Part shown: in pieces, positions 1 to 13,000 of the stretch
Numbering within the stretch: the stretch's first letter is position 1
How the letters are laid out: every line of letters begins with the position of its first letter
Assembly (NCBI GenBank): GCA_018389105.1
Contig: JACATO010000047.1
Span: 744,001 to 808,000 of the forward strand
Origin: Nautilus pompilius
Taxonomy: Eukaryota; Mollusca; Cephalopoda; Nautilida; Nautilidae
DNA: 64,000 nucleotides
Direction of reading: 5' to 3'
Position numbers and translations under genes: made by a program
The notes under the pieces: model-generated
Databases searched by the model: none
Told to the model about the DNA's origin: nothing
What the model saw: the letters and a program-made list of their open reading frames with translations, nothing else

Positions 1-1070
1 CTGACTCATTTAAATGGAACAATAACAAAATAAGTTTAAGAAATTGCTTAAAGTGTATAACAACATTTACTTCGCTCATTCACAAATTTATAAAGAGATG
101 ATAATCAGTCACTATATAATCTTCATGAACAATATAGAAAATATCTTATATTTATTTTTATAAGAGTGAAAAAAGACATTATTTAGTTAAACTGAAAATT
201 TGTATGCAAGCTAAATGAATTAATTAATAGCTTTATTCAGATAGTTTTTTTTCCCCTAAATTAGTTTTTTGATGTTTTAAAGATTTAAAAAAAAAAATTT
301 ACAGGTGTATATATAAAATAATTTTATACTCAGTTAAATTGCACTTTTATCTGAAGTATATGGTAACACACTTTCCTGTTGCCATATTACTGGTAACCAT
401 TTTCCTGCCAACATATGCTTGCTGTACTAAATGCCAGCCAGTACATTTTCCTGCCAATACGTTCTTCCATAAAGAAATGCAATGACAAAGCATTTATTTT
501 CATAAAGTTAGGAATTGATAATTACTTGATAAATCTAGCATTTAAATGTGTAAAAATTTTATAAAATTTATTATTTTGATTATTTATTATTTGAAGCACT
601 GAAATGATAATACAGCTCCTTGATTTCTAAAATTTAAAGCATTACCTTTTGAAATGGCACAAAATGGCAGAAGCAAAATAGATACGACTAGCAAGAGAAG
701 CTGCACACAAGGAATATGTTTACAACTATGAAAAACCAAGTAAAAGTGACCAAAATATGCAATTGTATTTTTGTGACAAGGGTGCATATTCATGGAAATA
801 CAAAAGTAAAATTTTGTAAAGAACACAGCCATGCACCAGATGGTGCAAGGAAGCAGAGAACAGAAGTCATAGGAGCAGCAAAGTGGCAGCAAAGCGAGAG
901 AGAGAGAGAGATGATGAATGATTGATAACAATTTTTGCCAACCACACAACCAATCTCCCGCAGTGACCCAGGGTTGTTGGTACCCCAAGCAAATTGAATT
1001 CCAGTGCCCTTAAGACTTACCATTTTAATATTTTCTATAATGATAAAAAATTTAAAATATAGGAATAAAG
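1..1070. other. AT-rich non-coding stretch, nothing recognised
   Basis: Very AT-rich sequence with poly-A/T runs. A run of GA dinucleotides lies near 896-910. Reading frames are short and show no family resemblance. Confidence 0.5.
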
Positions 1071-1074
1071 AATT

Positions 1075-2160
1075 TATTACAGATATTTACAAGTAAACAG
1101 TCAGTCCCAAGGCACCTAGCCCAAGTGAGCATCAGGACCATTCCCTTGTACATGTGTTTAGTAATCTGACCTGGCTGACCTCCATGATGCTTTCCTTGTC
1201 TCTCTTGTCCCAACAATAAGAAGGAACACACCCCACCCCTGAAAATTTTGACTGCATGTCACAATTTTTAAAATATTTTCATATTTTTCTCTTTTTTTTG
1301 CCCCTCCCCCAAGCACATAGTGCCCTGGCAACTGCCTTGAGCTGCTCTGCAGAGACTGCCAATTCTGTCTGATCCCTCTCCCAAGCACATGGTGTCCTGG
1401 GTGACCATCTGGTTACCCAGAATGTTGAGCCAGCCCTGCAATAACCACCAATTCCATCTGGTGAGTGATCAAATGGAGTAAGAACATGGCTGGCAATATT
1501 CCACAAAAACTCAAGGGATTCCTGTTCTCCCCATACAATTTTATATGCTACCAAATCAGGCATTATTTAGGGCCAGGTGATGACAGAATTCTGGTCATCT
1601 TAACATTATGTAACCTACATTTAATGACCGAAAACTGTGATTTTTTAGAAGATGGCATGTTCAACATGGCCCCTTTCCTTTTCCAACAGATGTACACAAT
1701 CCATGCAAGATTCTTTGGGCTCATAGTGCGAACAATACACACACTTTCACCATCAATAACTCCGCTGTTTATTGAATGCTGTTCTCTTCCCTGAAGCTCC
1801 GATGGTTGAACTTCAACCTGAGGCATGTGATATGTGATTTTGAACTTGCTGCTATTAATGCATTCTGAAATGAATTTCAAGGGGTGGAAGTTTCAGGTTG
1901 TTTCTTCCACCTGTTCACATAAGTCAGTGGAGGAGGACCCACACCCAAGGCTACACAATGTTATACTGTGAGAAAGATAGAGATTTTGCTTTGTGGGTGC
2001 AGTGCCTCCTGGCACTGGCTTTTGTACCACCAGACTAATTAGCTGACAGGTTAGTGGACCAGCAAGCTGACAGGATTGTTGATTACTCTGAAGACAATTG
2101 GCTCAGGTGGCCACATTGTTGTTGCTAGGCAGGTTAATGTCGTCCTTTGTATCCTATTGA
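1075..2160. repeat. GC-richer block with an internal duplication, class unknown
   Basis: This block is visibly richer in G+C than its surroundings. From 1308 a segment beginning CCCAAGCACATAG is followed at 1380 by a related segment beginning CCCAAGCACATGG. Both continue through a region with GACTGCCAATTCTGTCTG or ACCACCAATTCCATCTG, giving an imperfect two-copy tandem of about 72-90 bp. Downstream, 1480-2160 keeps the same composition. The longest minus-strand frame (1563-1880) matches no family I recognise. It is most likely an old mobile element or other dispersed repeat, but that is inference from composition and structure only. Confidence 0.35.
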
Positions 2161-2325
2161 ACTTTGGAACATGCAAGATAGCACAAGAACAAAAAAATGA
2201 GCTGGAATGATGGCATAAAGAAACAGACATCCAAATATCTTCAAGCTTGATGTTTTGCTACAGAACTCTCTGCAATATCTGTAACTGAGTTAGTATTTTT
2301 TGTCACAAGTATAATGACGTGCTGT

Positions 2326-2409
2326 ACAGCTAACGCTGATGCTGAGATTTGAACCAGGGGTTAGCAACTGGAGATTCGTGGTTCAAATCCCAGCATCAGT
2401 GTTAGCTGT
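2326..2409. repeat. tRNA-like inverted repeat (hairpin), 31-bp arms
   Basis: The left arm at 2326-2356 and the right arm at 2379-2409 are reverse complements at 29 of 31 positions, separated by 22 bp. The right arm begins TGGTTCAAATCCCAGCATC, which carries a good RNA polymerase III B-box/T-loop core (GGTTCAAATCC). The left arm carries the same core on the other strand. This looks like two opposed heads of a tRNA-derived SINE, or a small fold-back element. No complete tRNA cloverleaf can be drawn, so I do not call a tRNA gene. Confidence 0.8.
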
Positions 2410-2432
2410 CTACAATATCTTGAGATAATGAA

Positions 2433-2452
2433 AACACACACACACACACACA
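2433..2452. repeat. (CA)n microsatellite
   Basis: About ten CA units lie directly downstream of the tRNA-like hairpin. Confidence 0.95.
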
Positions 2453-2459
2453 TACATCT

Positions 2460-5400
2460 TCAAGCTTATTGAAAGCATGAAGAAAGAGCAGGTGTTGAAC
2501 AAAAATGCCTATCATACAAGCTGTGAGAGGAAGACAACTACCTACAAAACAAAGAAAGTATGCTAAATTGAACTGCATCAGGTGTTGCATGGCAGGCATA
2601 CACGTTGGCAGGAAAAAGTGTCGCAGAACCTAAGTATACAGTTCAGATTAAAAGTGCATGCATAATTTTTTATAGAAGCAGGTATAAGGAAGGTTGTTTA
2701 CTAGTCCATAATGACAATTTGTCTGATCTGAAATTAATAGCCATTTTTAAAAAAAATTTTCAAATAAAAAATGTTTAATTCCATAAAAAAAATTTTTTTT
2801 AAGTCTGATGATTAGATGCATTGAGATTTGTACTTTTCACTAAAATGACTTTAAAACATACCTTTTGCAAGTTATAGATATTTTGATGATGGATGTGATT
2901 TCCTTGTGGAATAGGTGCAAATTATGCATGACTGAACAGACATCCATAAAGTTAAAAACAATGTATTTGCCTTTATCAGATTTTGTGATGAAATACTTCA
3001 CATTAATGAATGGAATTAGTATTTATATTGTTCTTATTGATGATAATGCTCATCGTTATTGAACCATGTAATCTCTGTGAAACAAATACCTGAAAGAGGT
3101 TTGCAAGATCTGAAGGTCTTTCAGGAGTCCAAATTCAATAAAACAATGCATCCAGAAAATAATTCTAGCCTACAGTTAAGCAAAAACTTTTCAGAAACAT
3201 TTGACCACCCACATTATTGTGTTATATCTCTCTCACACACAAAGAGAAAACAAACTGTATAGCATCTTCGATACTTATAGATGTCAAGTATTGGCTTAAA
3301 ATAAAAATTTCACACTGTGATATATATATATATATATACGTATGTATTTTCCTGTAGTAAATAAGGTATGCTTTGTTTGATACTTTAAAGTGATTCATAT
3401 CAGCATCTGGAAGGTTCTGTAGTGATGTTCTTTTCATACTTAGTGAAAACTTTTATAATACTACTTTCTTCTAATATATTTAAATTACAGAAAATTGCAA
3501 TGCATGATTTGCAGCAACAAGTTATGTATGTAATTTATAGATGAGAACCAGACCAACATACTGATTTTATTGATGACCAGTGGGAATTTTAGCAAATAAA
3601 GAGCATGAGATAGTGGATCATTATCTACTGTATACTGACTAACCATTTATCCACTGATGATAAACACCTATGTACACAACAGTACTTATAAAGGCAATAA
3701 TAAAGTGTCATGTACTTCCTGTTAGCATCTCTGTTTAAAGAAATCACACTATGCCATGTCTGAGGCATTGTAAGAAAATATACATTAAGATAAACTGAAG
3801 AGAACGCATGCTCAAAGCCATTTTATGTGCTGACTCTTTAATAACACCTAGATAATGCAGTGTGGATGACCCTCTACAGGTTACTTATGGGATTAAACAA
3901 ATAGTAGGACTAAAAGGCAGCATACACAAACATTATAGTGTTTCTGTTTCCCATACCAGGAAGTGCATCTCAAGACTTCTGCTTAAACATGGCATAAGCC
4001 AAGTGGGCATTAAATTAGTAGTAGAATATTTTGCATTGTGATAAGAGATGCTTCTGTAGCTAGAGTTAATGGAGGAGTCTATAAGTTAATGAAGATCAAA
4101 GCAAAAGATTATGTCTCCTATCAGCACCCAAGCAGAATGCCTTCAAGTAGTCTAAACTCAGTGAAGCAAAGTGTCTGTTTGCAATGAAACATGCCTATCA
4201 CTATTATAAATGCTGTTCCAAACACAATATTGCCCATTTCCTTATACAGTCACGGTTTCCATTTTATTGCAGCAGCACTGAGTCTTGCCTGAATATTTTC
4301 AATGTTGGATGAAGTTACCCCAGCAACCACCAGCAGAACTGAAACCATATGAAACACTGGCATTTTTCTCTGCTCAACAATGAAAATTGCATGCCCATTT
4401 CAAATTGTGAGTTTTACATTGTGTCTTTTGATTAAATGATCATCTCTGTTGCATTTAGTAAGTTAGCATGCACAAATGTTATCCAGTTTTTTCAGAGCTT
4501 TGCATTCTAGTTATGCCTTTGTCTTCTGCCAGGTGTGTATGCTTCATTAACATATTTTCATGTCATCTGTAACTAAATACATGCTATTTCTCTTTGCATT
4601 TCACTCTAAAGATGTAGTATCAGTCTGTAAGAAAATTCAAAAGTCATTTTTGGTAAGTTTTACAATGGAGGGGTTTTTTTTTTCCTTAGAAACAAACATA
4701 CATACAAATAGAATTTTGTGTGGCCTAGTAAACCGAGATAAACAGAGAACAAAGATGTAATGTTAGAAAAATATTAATATAAGGCTGTTTCTCTTCATGC
4801 TACGTGTGTCGCACATTCATCTGTTTTACTGAATAGTGCAAGGGTAGTATTTCAAAGAACTATTGTTTTTGACCATGCAGAGACATCGACAGTCACTCAT
4901 TAGCTTTGGTTAGTATCATCATATTTAGTTGTCCATATGTTCTTTTCCCAATCCTTTAGTCTTCTCTGCAAAGTTTCTGAAACAGTATGAAAATTCAGAG
5001 TGCTTTTATCTGACAGCATGTTACTTGCCATTGTTCTGAAATACCCACACTTCAGTATTCCAGAACTTAAAGGACCTTGTTTTGTGTAGACTCACTGGAT
5101 CCTTTCAACTTAGGTTGCAAACTATAGTACAGTATCTGTTATCATGAAATTGAAGTTTTATATTTAAAAGCTACTTTTATTACAAAATAGTTAACTTTCT
5201 TTTACCTTTGAGTAGCTTTTGAAAGACAGAATTTCTTTGCCTCTGGTTTTTACTCTTGCCACTAAATGACATTTCTGTGAGTCCTCCTTCGTAAAATTCC
5301 CTACCAAACTATTGGATGAAAATTCACATATCATTAAAGTATTTTTGTTGCAACCTTTGTCATAGACAGTTACTTTTATGTCCAAAATAAACCTCTTATG

Positions 5401-6565
5401 GGTACTTATAGACTGATTACAGTAATGCAGAGGCAGTTAAAGCTCCTGCTAGACAAATGAAAGTGCTTGTCTAGTTAAAACAAAAGAATGACCCAATACA
5501 AGTGTCAAAGGGCCAGTAGTGGGTACTTTCTTGATTTAGGTAAGCTACAATGGCAGTACTACAAATCACTGAACAACCACACACAGCAATTTGAAAATGA
5601 AGTATGTAACATAATGCCATCTTCAAATAATTAATGTGACTTAGGTATTTATTCAAACACCAGTGATAGTTATGCATCTGTACATCAACCTGTGCACATC
5701 AGCTAAAGACCATTGTATACAGATACAAAATTGGAATGTGAAGCTAAGAGGATATCAACTGAAAAATGAAGAAGCTAGCAAGCAATGAATCAATGTCCTG
5801 AGATTGGCCTGTAAGTTTGAATGAACTGAGGACCAAAACTGGGTCTAGTACTTCTGGAAGAGCTATACTCATCTGGAGTAAAAGATTCCATGAAATCCAG
5901 AAGACTGAAAATGATATGAGATTTCCATTTGCAGAAAATTTTCCAAAGATATCTCAACTACATAAGTAATGGATGTATGACTGAAATATGGGAGTAAAAG
6001 AACATTCCCAGGTAGATGAGATAATAATTTCAGAAAAGGTTATGAGGGTTTATTATCAACAAAAAAATCTTAATTGTAAATAAAAATGCACTACAGCTGA
6101 TAACGAAGAGAATAAAAGTACCAGAAATAAAGCAAACCATCAGACAAAGTTCCCAAAACCTCAACTTTCATTATTCAAGTCCTTAATTTATTCACATTTT
6201 AAATATTCTCTGTAGTCATAGTATCCGTTTTAAGAAGAATATAGTGAATTACTGAAAAGGGTTCAGCATGTATTCTACAAAATGTTTCTAGTTTTTAAGC
6301 ATTTAAATTTTGTGAAAGATTAAGAATATAGATCTACCTACTGTAGTTTCGAAATTAGATGTTTTTAGGCAGGGTTTCATAGTTTATAAATTGATTAGAG
6401 TTCTATTGTGTAAACATTTACAAAGTTATGTGCAATTTAAACTTCTAGGCCAATATCGGGGACTAAAAATTATAGTTTTTAAAAGTGACAGTAATGATTC
6501 CTGCCAAACTTATTTGAATGCCATTTATTCTGTAATGGAAGACATTTTATTCATTTGTAGTAGCA
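2460..6565. other. Non-coding stretch, nothing recognised
   Basis: AT-rich with short random frames. A (TA)n run lies at about 3320-3338. The region 3540-4400 is a little less AT-rich and could hold an old repeat, but I see no protein similarity in either strand. Confidence 0.45.
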
Positions 6566-6569
6566 CATC

Positions 6570-7195
6570 TTGTAATATGTAGAGCTGGTAAAATTCTAGC
6601 CATGGAATCCATCAGATTAATGAGAAGATGGCATGGTGCAGGTATTCCCACAAAAGTTGCTGGTATATCTTCAGTTGCTGCTGTCATTTGGCTCTTACAT
6701 GGCTTGTGAATCATGATAGTCTCATAGGTACTTAATGAAGTTCATACCTGAATGAATCTTTGAGGCCACTGCAAGCAACTTTGATCCATGCTTCTGACTG
6801 TATGGCACTTTCCTGTAGGATATGGTGATTATGATGGAAAAATCTTCTATCAAGCACCAGTAGAAGGGTATTCCAGAAAATTGGATAACCCAATAGTGAG
6901 GCACCCATCAATGAATGCAGGAGCATTTTTATACCTAAAATAAATACTTGTCCATGACATAGCACCAAATCTCCCATGTATGACAGCTGGTTGCAAACAC
7001 AATGGGTCAAAAGCCTTGGAAACTTTTCCTCAGATTCATGTGCATCTAGTGGATGACTCATTTGTGAAAATATGCATTACCAGTATGTAACAAGCCTGTC
7101 AATATGCACATGGTACCAGACAAGGTGGTAGCTTTATTCACATCTGTTACCAACAGCTTCTGTCAAGCAACCTGTCCAATGTTCCATGTTCTTTG
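6570..7195 (-). pseudogene. Decayed Tc1-like transposase
   Basis: Minus-strand translation, allowing frame changes, follows the order of a Tc1 transposase. A degenerate N-terminal linker is followed by a TNESS stretch at the position of the first catalytic aspartate (usually TDES). Next come VIHGRFGAMSW, aligning with the KHGGGSVMVWG block, and an IDG motif. A GKCHTVRSMD stretch aligns with the second Asp region (GAPCHTARSV). The C-terminal part reads LINLMDSMARILPA, aligning with LINSMPRRIQAVI. Several stops and frameshifts interrupt it, so it cannot be functional. No clear terminal inverted repeats were found. The family call rests on motif order, so a superfamily-level assignment is safer than any subfamily. 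Confidence 0.55.
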
Positions 7196-7681
7196 TAGGG
7201 GCTAATGCTCAGCTGCAGTAGTCAAAAGGGATTGTTGGTGGTAACTGCATATCTTGTGGAAAACAGCTTGTTTAGTGCATATGGTGATAATGCAAATTAT
7301 TAAGGAAATTGATGTGCAGTGGTTACATAGACAGAATGTTCAATATATAGTATTATGAACAGTGAAATATTAGTGGAAGTACAGTATACAAGGTGCCCAA
7401 TCTCAAATTATTCAATTATGTGACTCATGCTTTTGGTATCATGCTTTCTAGGAATACAAGTCTGCCTAACTTGTTAGCCCATTTTATAGCACTGACAGTA
7501 GTCAACATAAATATTGGATAAAGTAACTTTTCTTGGGAGGTTGTAATTATTATGGCAGGATGATGTAAAATAAAATCAAATTGATGGACATTCAATTTTC
7601 TTTATGAAACTTTTCTATAAGCTTTGATGACCAGGTTCTGTTCTACCTCCTTATAGCAGTTTAACTAAAATGGACTAGAAT

Positions 7682-7684
7682 TGT

Positions 7685-7722
<38 letters not shown>

Positions 7723-7732
7723 GCGTGCGTGT
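7682..7732. repeat. (TG)n microsatellite
   Basis: A long TG run with occasional TTG and GCG interruptions. Confidence 0.95.
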
Positions 7733-7880
7733 ACACATGCATAGTCAACCCATTATTTTGATCTTTTGTGAAAATCATTCTAGAGTAGCAAAAGAGTATG
7801 AGATCAGTCCTACTCTTGTTAACCAAGGTAAATCATGTTGTTGGTTTCTTCAGGTGTGTACTACCACTTATTTTGAATTA

Positions 7881-8472
7881 CAGTCGACCCCCACGTAATC
7901 GCGGTTCGCCATTCGCGGCCCCGGTTATTCGTGGAATTTTCCTTAGAACCCAACTAATAGTTGTTTGTGGAAACCCCCGCATATTTGCGGAATTGCAAAT
8001 ACCTTCTGCGATTTTTATGACTTTTTTCATGGCAATATATATTGTTTCACACTTTTTAATGCTAAATTATTAATAACAATATAATTTACTAATTTTGTAA
8101 TATAAATACTAACGTAAATTCAATAAAATAAACGCTATTGGCTGGAGGTTTGAAAGTAGTCAATCCGAGAGCGTTATTCATTTCTCCTTGCTGCTGATTG
8201 GCTGCTGCCCATGAGGCACTGTCTCAGGCAGATGCAGCCCAGCATCATCCCAGTTTACTGCGTGTAGCTATCTTGAGTGTTTCGCTGAGTATTGTATTTT
8301 TTATTAAATTATTATTATATATTTACTTATATTTTTTATTATATTTCACATTATATTTTGACGTTTATAGGCATTTATATGCATTTTTATGGACCACGTC
8401 CAATATTTGCGGATTTTCACTCTTCGCGGGTGCTCTAGGAACGTAACCCCCACGAATACCGGGGGACAACTG
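7881..8472 (+). mobile_element. Non-autonomous Tigger/pogo-like element, copy 1
   Basis: The element starts CAGTCGACCCCCACG and ends CCGGGGGACAACTG, and is flanked by TA on both sides (7879-7880 and 8473-8474), as expected for Tc1/mariner/pogo insertions. It is 592 bp and has no transposase. The interior has GC-rich subterminal segments with repeated ATTCGCGG/TATTCGTGG-type words around an AT-rich core. Two CCAAT-box words, TATTGGCTGG and TGATTGGCTGC, suggest the former promoter. It is alignable over its whole length with 24445-25167, but lacks the stretch that holds the transposase start there. Confidence 0.9.
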
Positions 8473-8479
8473 TACATGT

Positions 8480-11400
8480 AATAAATTGAAATCTTTCTTT
8501 GAAAGAAGAGTATGCATGTTTATGTGCATATGTTGTTATCTTTATTGAACTGATAGATTATAAGTAGCAGTATCCATCCATGATTTTGATTATGGGCTGT
8601 GATTCAGGCTAAAAACAATGGACAAATGATACAAAACTACATCAGACGCCCTGAAGCAAAATAGGTTAAAGGAAGATCCCTTGGAAATTTAAAAAGCTGG
8701 AAGAGAGGGAGAACATACCATATTGGTAATGAAATGTGGCTTGTTATTCCTTCTACCTTCTAGTGACTGAAGTTTCACCGTAGTTTATTTTTATTAATTT
8801 ACAATACTGGCATATATATATGTTAAGGTTACAATAAATTTATAAATCTTAAAAAGGTAAATTAGGACTTCACTTTCTACTCCAATAAGTCTATAGTTTG
8901 TTTTTTTTTTCTTTCTAAAAGTCGTTTATGAGTGTGATAACCTTTTAAGCTCATTATTCAAAACATTTTATACAATACAATAGAATATAAAAACCTGCAA
9001 AAAAAATCCATGAAGGGAAAGTACTGAATTTTATAATAACTTTGCAAATAAGTAACTAAATTAAACCATTTCTTGTCAATAACAGTGACCTATGAACGAA
9101 ACATCATCTTTAGTTTTCTCCTCAATTAGACATTAGCACAATGAACAATTTCCTGATGTATTTCTTTGCTGAACGACTAATGTGCTTGTAACCTACTGAT
9201 TTTACGCTTTGGACAAGTAGTTATTTTACATTCACCTACTGTTTTCTTTGTCTGCGATTTTGTAATATACTTTTCCAATATACTCTGCTTTAATGAACAC
9301 CTAGCAACCATAACCGTTCATTTTAAAAAAATAATAAAAATAAATGCAAAATCCATTTTTTTAAGAGTCACTGGAAAAGAAGAAAGGAAAATCTGTTACA
9401 CTGCTGTTCATATTTATGTGTGGATGGGAGAATTCATGAAAATGCTTGACTTTTATTCATTGTCAGTTGACTCTAACTAAAGTGGCACCCAGCTGCCTTG
9501 GTAGCATTGAAATGGCATATGGATTGAACTGTCAGTAGTGTATTTAAAGAAAATGATGGACAAAATGCCTGATGGCTTTTAGGTGATAATTATAGTCCAA
9601 GATCACCCACCACAAAAGGATTTTCCTATGGTTTCAAAAGATATAAGGTTATCATAGCTGGTAAACCTTTGCTCACATATTTACAGATTTGGCTGAGGCA
9701 TGAAAAGATCAAATTAGAACTCAGAAAGTCTTTGACCTCTTTTCTTAAGGTTTGGAGGATCATTTAATGAAGTCTGCTATCAATAATATACAATAATTCA
9801 ATCAAAATCTAATATAATTTTAATACAAGCTTTTATGATTGTTGTTATTGTCACTTTTTTAATAACAGAAAACCCAAGAACAATATATACTGTAACAGCC
9901 AAAAGCATGCTTTAAACAAAAGATTGTTTGCATGTGTTTGTGTGTGTCACTGTGAAAATGAATTTTTATCATCTTACTGACAATAAAGCACTGTGCTGTT
10001 AGTCACAGGAGCCTGTGTTAACATATCTTTAATGTAGTAATTTCTTGTGGAGATGCAATGACTCACTCCAAAATACTGTTCTGACTAAAGAACATTACTT
10101 TAAAAAAATGAATAATAACTCAGAAACAAAATGAATGCTTAAATACATTTAATCAGTCACACTATGCTGTAAAAAAGGAGTCAAAATTATTTTGTGATAC
10201 AGTAATTTTTAGCCATCACTCTATATCTAGGAAAATATTTAAATTACTGGAGTGCAAAAAAAACAAACAAAGTTAATTGTATTTTTTGTTTGAGGACAGT
10301 TATGGAAATTCACTTTCTACCTTTTTTTTTAAAAGTTAAAATTGAAGAAACCAACCACCCATTAAAAATCTGACATTGCATTTACAACATAAATTTTTTA
10401 AAAGAGAGACATGAAAAGAGTTTACCAAATTTTATTTATAAAAAAATCTATGAATTACAGCAAGTATTTAAGCAAGTACTCTTCAGGAAGATAAAGTGGT
10501 GAAAGTAAATGTCAGTTGTATGCATACCACCCAATGAGTAATTGACTGTACTTTATTTCATGATTAGCAGGCTTTATTTTGGAAATCTACAGTTATGCAA
10601 AAGTTTAAACCATTTTGTTTCCTCCTCAAACCATTTGAAGTTATTTTCAGTATTTGAAAAGTAGCTTACTGTATGTGCAGCAACTTTAATTTGTTATTAA
10701 TAATTCAAGAGTTCAAATTGAAAATGTTTTTTTTTTCCTTAAAGAAATGCAATGCAAATCTTAAATTTTATTGTAATAATAATATTTTTTGTTGTGAAAA
10801 AATGTATGAAGGTGTAGCATGTGATTTTCCAAAATTATCTATAATAGGACAATTACCAAAGTATCATGCTGTATATGATTTTAGTGGTAATTATGTCCAT
10901 TTGATTAATGATGAAATGAATCCTGGTTAAATTAGCAACACCATAATGGCATCCAGCCAGTTAAGCATCTCTGCTGTCTTATGAAATAAAAAAATCTTTC
11001 GTTTTCAAGAATATTTTCACAAATATTCATTTTTTTTAGTTAAAAAAATCTACATATGATTATGATGTAGCTGTTTAGCATTTATTTTATGTGTTCAGAT
11101 ATAAAATAGCAGTGATCTATGGAAAAAATTAATTTAAGTTCTGAAAATTCTGTAATTTGTTCGTATTTGTCAGCTCCCTTTTAAAATATGAAATATTACT
11201 GGAACTATGCTGTATATTTAGTCAATGCACTTGTAAGTAAGACACATGGAGTTGGAGTGATGTGGACTTGTTATTATAACAAAGGGTCATATGCATCAGA
11301 GCCTTCGTAGCTCTTGTGCTAAGCAATACAAATTTGAAGGTAGTGAGATGCATTTGTATAAAGAGGGTTAATAGTAATTTTTTTTTTTAATATAAAAGAT

Positions 11401-13000
11401 GGTTTCTTGAACTTTATTTGGTAAGTAAGAGTTCTGATGTAGTTTTTTTTTTATGATTTAAAAACGTCAACCTAATTTCATCCTCTACCTTAATTTTAGT
11501 AAGTGCAAAATAAATAATTTATTTTTGACATCTGTTTTTTTTACATTCAAAATTGTAATGGAATTTTTTGGTTATATAGTTTTGTCCATTTATTAAAAAT
11601 TAATGCAATAGTTTGTAGATTTCACCAATTTTTAATACTTTCCTTTTAATATTTCTGGAAAGAGCACTGCTTCAATGAGACAGCTCTCACAAGCCGAAGT
11701 TTACTGTTTTATCAGTCTATCATTATATCTCCACAAGAAATTACTCTGTTAATGGTGTTTAGTACCTGGCTACATTAGTAAGTGGTTCTCAGCTGCTGTT
11801 GATGGTTAGCCTTTTTTTTTTTTAGGGAGTGATGTGAAATATGGAGGAAAAAGGCAAAATTGGTAATCAATATATATTTAGCTGTCCTAAAGCAATATTT
11901 TCTTGGTGGTTTGATTTTTTCTCCCACTAGGAAAGGAAAATAAAGTGGCCAAAAAATACAGAGATTATCCAGACCCCTAAATTAGCCAGAAGTGTACTGG
12001 AAAAAAAATCTTGCTGCAATGAACTGCAACTAAAACAGCTCTACAAGTTAGGAATCCAAATTGGTGTACAAGAGTTAGCAGATTTTTAAAACTGTCCTCA
12101 TGCAGAAAGGAGAGAGAATTTTTAAATATTTCTAGGGGGGCATGAACATAGGTGACAAGCTGAACAACTGTGTTCATTTAATCAATTCTCATCCTTAAAA
12201 ATTCTAATAGTGAGCTGAGTTGTATGCTAAATGTTTGTAACACACTAAATCTGCAAATTAGCAGAATGTTTGAAATCCAATAAATCTTGGAACAGGGATC
12301 AACTTCTATTAAGAAGCTGATATTATAGAAAAACAGCAATTTGTAGTACATACTAAGATAAGAAGCTACAGTAGAGCCAAGAGATCCACAATGTCAAGTC
12401 TTCATTTAGCAAATCCTTCTCATGTTTAACGCAGAAAGGGATGACTTATGGCAAATCACTTGCTAAATTTTTTCAGATTAGAAGCTATTAGTAGTTTTGG
12501 CTGGCCATTGTATATTCTTTGTGTTATCTCTCACTTACTAAGTGCTACAATGAAGTTTTATATAAGAAAAGATTCAGTAAAAGCATATGACTAAGATATG
12601 TTAAAGGAGGGTTTGGTTGAGAAATTTTGTCTGACAGTTAATGATTTTTTATATGAAATTTAAAGTCATTTTCCAAAAGAAAGAATGAACACGGCTTGGT
12701 TTTGGACAGGGTTAGAAACTTATGTAGTCAAATGAATAATATTAGCTGGAGTGAAGATAAAATAAATCTGCAGATTGTGTGAATGATTACATTTGTAGAG
12801 GCATAAGAAAGATCTGATTGCATTGTTGTTTGAGGAATTACCTGATGACAAGTGTATCCCAACTTATAAATCATTAAGCTTCGTTGCTGTTCACAGCATG
12901 AAGATCATACCAGAGACCGAAGAAAAGCAAATACTGGAGGAAACAGCTGGAATGCAGATTCTATAATTACATTTCATGAAAAGCTTAAACAGAAGGCCAA
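8480..13000. other. AT-rich non-coding stretch, nothing recognised
   Basis: Long AT-rich stretch with many poly-A and poly-T runs. Frames up to 85 codons (10673-10930) are AT-composition frames without family similarity. No splice-bounded exon could be argued. Confidence 0.5.

Noticed and set aside
587-988. 133-codon minus-strand frame
   Set aside because: Cys/Leu/Phe-rich chance composition, no motif, no splice evidence.
2379-2409. tRNA gene suggested by GGTTCAAATCC
   Set aside because: Only the T-loop/B-box part is present. There is no acceptor stem, D arm or anticodon arm of the right spacing, and the segment is one arm of an inverted repeat.
7682-7732. TG-rich coding repeat (CVCVCV)
   Set aside because: This is a dinucleotide microsatellite that opens a frame by chance.
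8198-8446. 82-codon frame inside Tigger copy 1 as a gene
   Set aside because: It reads through the promoter region and AT-rich core of a non-autonomous element, and the corresponding frame in copy 2 is interrupted by the extra 138 bp.
10673-10930. 85-codon plus-strand frame ending YVHLINDEMNPG
   Set aside because: The tail looks protein-like, but there is no acceptor, no family and strong AT bias in the first half; not above chance.
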